From assembly GCF_003833015.1 (NCBI RefSeq), contig NZ_RJLQ01000009.1, positions 62,001 to 126,000 on the forward strand: 64,000 nucleotides of DNA, written 5' to 3'. Numbering within the stretch: position 1 is the stretch's first letter; the number at the start of each line of letters is the position of its first letter. The notes under the pieces are model-generated. The model had not been told where the DNA came from, did no database searches, and saw nothing but the letters and a program-made list of their open reading frames with translations. Shown one piece after another: positions 61,403-64,000 of this stretch. A program made the translations under genes and the position numbers. The DNA comes from Clostridium sp. E02 (lineage in GTDB: Bacteria; Bacillota; Clostridia; Lachnospirales; Lachnospiraceae).

Positions 61403-64000
61403 TTATGACAATTTAATCTGTTCGGCAACAACTTCTGATACTTTTTGAAGACAAGCGTCAACGCCAGCCGGATTTTTACCACCTGCCTGCGCCATGTTTG
61501 GGCGTCCACCGCCGCCGCCGCCAATGAGTGATGCAATCGCTTTGATCAGGTTGCCTGCATGGGCACCCTTTTCTTGAGCTACTTGTGTAACCGTTGCCAT
61601 TAAATTAACTTTTTCTTCCTGAATCGAAGCAATTACAATAACGCCCTCGCCCAATCGATCTTTTAATTGATCTCCCAGATTACGAAGTCCATTCATATCT
61701 ACATCCAATACCTTTACTGCCAGTACTTTCACACCATTTACATCATTTACCTGGTTCATTACATCTCCAAGAGAATCTTTTGCCAGCTTGCTTTTTAATT
61801 TTTCACTTTCTGAATGCAAAGCTTTTATTTCTTCTAAAAGGGATTCAATTTTATCCACTAATGCAGACGAATTCACCTTTAAAAGTTTTGCTGCCTCATG
61901 AAGCACTTTTTCTGACTCCTGGTAATAGTCCACCAGGCCATCACCGGTCAATGCCTCTATCCTGCGAACTCCAGCAGCAATTCCTGTTTCAGACAGAATT
62001 TTAAATGATCCTATGGCAGATGTATTTTTAATATGGGTTCCTCCGCAAAGTTCGGTAGAAAAATCCCCCATTGTTACAACACGTACCTTATTTCCATACT
62101 TTTCGCCAAATAGCGCCATTGCACCAGATTTTTTTGCTTCATCAAGAGACATAACCTGAGTGGCTACGGCAAGGGAAGCTCTTATTTTTTCATTCACAAG
62201 ATCTTCTACGTCTTTAATCTCTTGAGGAGTCAATGCGGAAAAATGGGTAAAGTCAAACCTAAGTCTGTCTCCGCTTACATAGGATCCTGCCTGTTCCACG
62301 TGATTTCCTAATACGGTTCTCAATGCTTTTTGTAATAAATGGGTGGCACTGTGATTTTTACCAGTATTGAGCCTGTTTTCTTCATTGACGCTGCAGGTCA
62401 CCACATCTTGGATCTTTAGCATCCCTTTTGTCATCCGGCCTACATGACCAATCTTACCGCCCTGTAAATGAATGGTTTCCTCTACTTTAAATTCTCCGTT
62501 TTCACTTACAATGTAACCCGTATCTCCCTGCTGTCCCCCCATGGTTCCATAGAAAGAAGTTTTCTCTGTAATTATAGTACCAATCTCACCATCTGTGAGT
62601 GCTTCGACCAGATCGGTTTCTGTGGTGAGAGCCGAAATTACTGTACTGCAGTTTAAATCGTCATATCCTGTAAACTCAGTGGTAAGAGCTAGGTCAAGAG
62701 ATTGGTATACCGTTACATCGGCTCCCATATAATTGGTGGTTTTTCTGGCATTTCTTGCTGTTTCTCTCTGTTTTTGCATCGCAGCCTGAAATCCATCTTC
62801 ATCCACGTTTAACTGTTTTTCTTCCAATATTTCTTTCGTAAGGTCAAGAGGAAATCCATAAGTATCGTATAGTTTAAACGCAGCTTCACCCGATAATATG
62901 GTTTCTTTTTTCTGAATCATCTCTTCTTCCATGTCGTTTAAGATTGCAAGACCCTGATCAATCGTCTTATTAAACTTATCCTCTTCTTGGATTAAAACCT
63001 TTCGTATCATGGCTTTTTTATCTTCCAGCTCCGGATACCCATCTTTTGACAATTCAATCACTGTTGAAGATAATTCAGCAAGAAATTCCCCGTTTATTCC
63101 CAATAATTTCCCATGTCTAGCCGCTCTTCGCAACAAACGTCTCAGGACATAACCACGTCCCTCATTCGAAGGCATAATACCATCGGAGATCATAAAAGTA
63201 CAAGAACGAATATGATCTGCAATCAGACGAAGTGACACATCTACAGCCAAATCCTTTTTATATTCTGTTCTAGCCAAATCTGCAACTCGGTTTAGAAGGG
63301 TTTTCACGGTATCTATATCAAAGATGGTATCCACATCCTGAACAACCACAGCAAGACGCTCTAGTCCCATACCGGTATCTATATTTTTCTGATCAAGTTC
63401 TACATAATGCCCATGACCATCATTCTCGAACTGCGTAAATACGTTATTCCAAATTTCCATATAGCGATCGCATTCACATCCAACGGTACAGTCCGGTTTG
63501 CCACAACCAAATTTTTCTCCGCGGTCGTAGTATATCTCAGAACAAGGGCCGCAAGGACCAGCTCCATGCTCCCAGTAGTTGTCCTCTTTTCCAAGGCGAA
63601 AAATTCGATCCTTATCAATACCGATCTTAAGATTCCAGATATCGAATGCCTCATCATCTTCTTGATATACGGAGGGATACAGCCTGTCTGGGTCAAGCCC
63701 AACTACCTCAGTTAAAAATTCCCAAGACCATTGAATCGCTTCATTCTTAAAATAGTCCCCAAATGAGAAGTTTCCCAACATCTCAAAAAAGGTGCCATGA
63801 CGTGCTGTTTTCCCTACATTTTCAATATCTCCTGTTCGGATACACTTCTGGCAGGTAGTCACCCTTTTCTTTGGCGGAATCTCCTGTCCTGTAAAATATG
63901 GCTTCAGAGGCGCCATCCCTGAATTGATCAACAGCAAGCTGTTATCATTATGCGGAACCAAAGAGAAGCTATTCATAGCCAGATGTCCCTTACTTTCAAA
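61403..64000 (-). CDS. alaS: Alanine--tRNA ligase (N-terminus beyond window)
   Basis: AlaRS, about 865 residues visible; the frame continues through the right edge, so only the first dozen or so residues are missing. Class II catalytic domain (HNDNSLLLINSGMAPLKPYFTG; RHGTFFEMLGNFSFGDYFK; EGRGYVLRRLLRRAARHG), editing domain with HSATHLLQKAL and CGGTHIKNT zinc ligands, coiled linker (about 690-740) and C-Ala domain with the GGGGGGRPNMAQAGG motif. It attaches alanine to tRNA-Ala and clears mischarged Ser or Gly. Confidence 0.97.
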   Translation of the reverse strand, partial: FESKGHLAMNSFSLVPHNDNSLLLINSGMAPLKPYFTGQEIPPKKRVTTCQKCIRTGDIENVGKTARHGTFFEMLGNFSFGDYFKNEAIQWSWEFLTEVVGLDPDRLYPSVYQEDDEAFDIWNLKIGIDKDRIFRLGKEDNYWEHGAGPCGPCSEIYYDRGEKFGCGKPDCTVGCECDRYMEIWNNVFTQFENDGHGHYVELDQKNIDTGMGLERLAVVVQDVDTIFDIDTVKTLLNRVADLARTEYKKDLAVDVSLRLIADHIRSCTFMISDGIMPSNEGRGYVLRRLLRRAARHGKLLGINGEFLAELSSTVIELSKDGYPELEDKKAMIRKVLIQEEDKFNKTIDQGLAILNDMEEEMIQKKETILSGEAAFKLYDTYGFPLDLTKEILEEKQLNVDEDGFQAAMQKQRETARNARKTTNYMGADVTVYQSLDLALTTEFTGYDDLNCSTVISALTTETDLVEALTDGEIGTIITEKTSFYGTMGGQQGDTGYIVSENGEFKVEETIHLQGGKIGHVGRMTKGMLKIQDVVTCSVNEENRLNTGKNHSATHLLQKALRTVLGNHVEQAGSYVSGDRLRFDFTHFSALTPQEIKDVEDLVNEKIRASLAVATQVMSLDEAKKSGAMALFGEKYGNKVRVVTMGDFSTELCGGTHIKNTSAIGSFKILSETGIAAGVRRIEALTGDGLVDYYQESEKVLHEAAKLLKVNSSALVDKIESLLEEIKALHSESEKLKSKLAKDSLGDVMNQVNDVNGVKVLAVKVLDVDMNGLRNLGDQLKDRLGEGVIVIASIQEEKVNLMATVTQVAQEKGAHAGNLIKAIASLIGGGGGGRPNMAQAGGKNPAGVDACLQKVSEVVAEQIKLS

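Overview
The window reads as a chromosome segment of an anaerobic, spore-forming, plant-polysaccharide-degrading member of the Lachnospiraceae (class Clostridia), probably near Lachnoclostridium/Anaerocolumna. The evidence is AT-rich DNA, a GH9-GH48 cellulase pair, Min and Mre/Rod elongation genes, a YqfC/YqfD/PhoH/YbeY sporulation-associated block, a glmS ribozyme, and gene orders typical of clostridia (miaB-mutS-mutL-miaA; yggS-sepF). The genus assignment is inference. Most of the window is ordinary core chromosome. The unusual parts are 1-7.8 kb, 17.8-22.1 kb and the leader of the ABC-F gene near 48.7 kb.

Layout. 1-7.8 kb: two divergent transcription units of plant cell-wall hydrolases, GH48 then GH9 on minus and GH74 then GH26 on plus. 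They share a 480-bp control region holding two 36-bp copies of one element, in mirror image, each exactly 5 bp upstream of a -35/-10 promoter with a 17-bp spacer. None of the four enzymes has an N-terminal signal peptide, although the GH48 carries X2 and CBM3 modules that are normally used outside the cell. 7.9-15.4 kb: an LCP cell-wall ligase, then a six-gene minus-strand operon (ABC ATPase, two permeases, binding lipoprotein, glycerophosphodiester phosphodiesterase, HAD phosphatase), best read as glycerol-3-phosphate or glycerophosphodiester uptake and use. 15.5-17.8 kb: glmS with promoter, ribozyme and terminator. 17.8-22.1 kb: a CIRCE (HrcA) operator with no chaperone gene after it, a terminator, then a more AT-rich three-gene glycan island (two-domain GT2, second GT, UDP-GlcNAc 2-epimerase), whose first gene has its best start codon in the wrong frame.

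22.2-28.9 kb (minus): a cytidylate-kinase-like protein and the hlyD-like/yggS/sepF/aroB/lspA/rluD row, preceded by a small P-loop protein. 28.9-38.3 kb (minus): one long envelope operon, radC-mreC-mreD-mrdA-minC-minD-minE-rodA-mgsA-dac, with no mreB and with an unusually long PBP2. 38.3-47 kb: miaB-mutS-mutL-miaA, a methionine gamma-lyase-like enzyme and a DUF4321 membrane protein. 47-48.9 kb: an antibiotic-resistance-type ABC-F protein behind a leader with mini-uORFs, a long-range inverted repeat and two tandem terminators. 48.9-51.8 kb: proB-ynzC-fthC-proA. 51.8-54.6 kb: two overlapping flavoprotein genes. 54.7-61 kb: a BofC-like protein, a SpoVB/MurJ-like flippase, a DUF3048 lipoprotein, ybeY, phoH, yqfD and yqfC. 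61-64 kb: rpsU and a truncated alaS.

I saw no rRNA, tRNA, CRISPR array, transposase or integrase, but this was a reading by eye and not a computed search. Start codons were moved downstream of the longest open frame wherever a ribosome binding site decided it.
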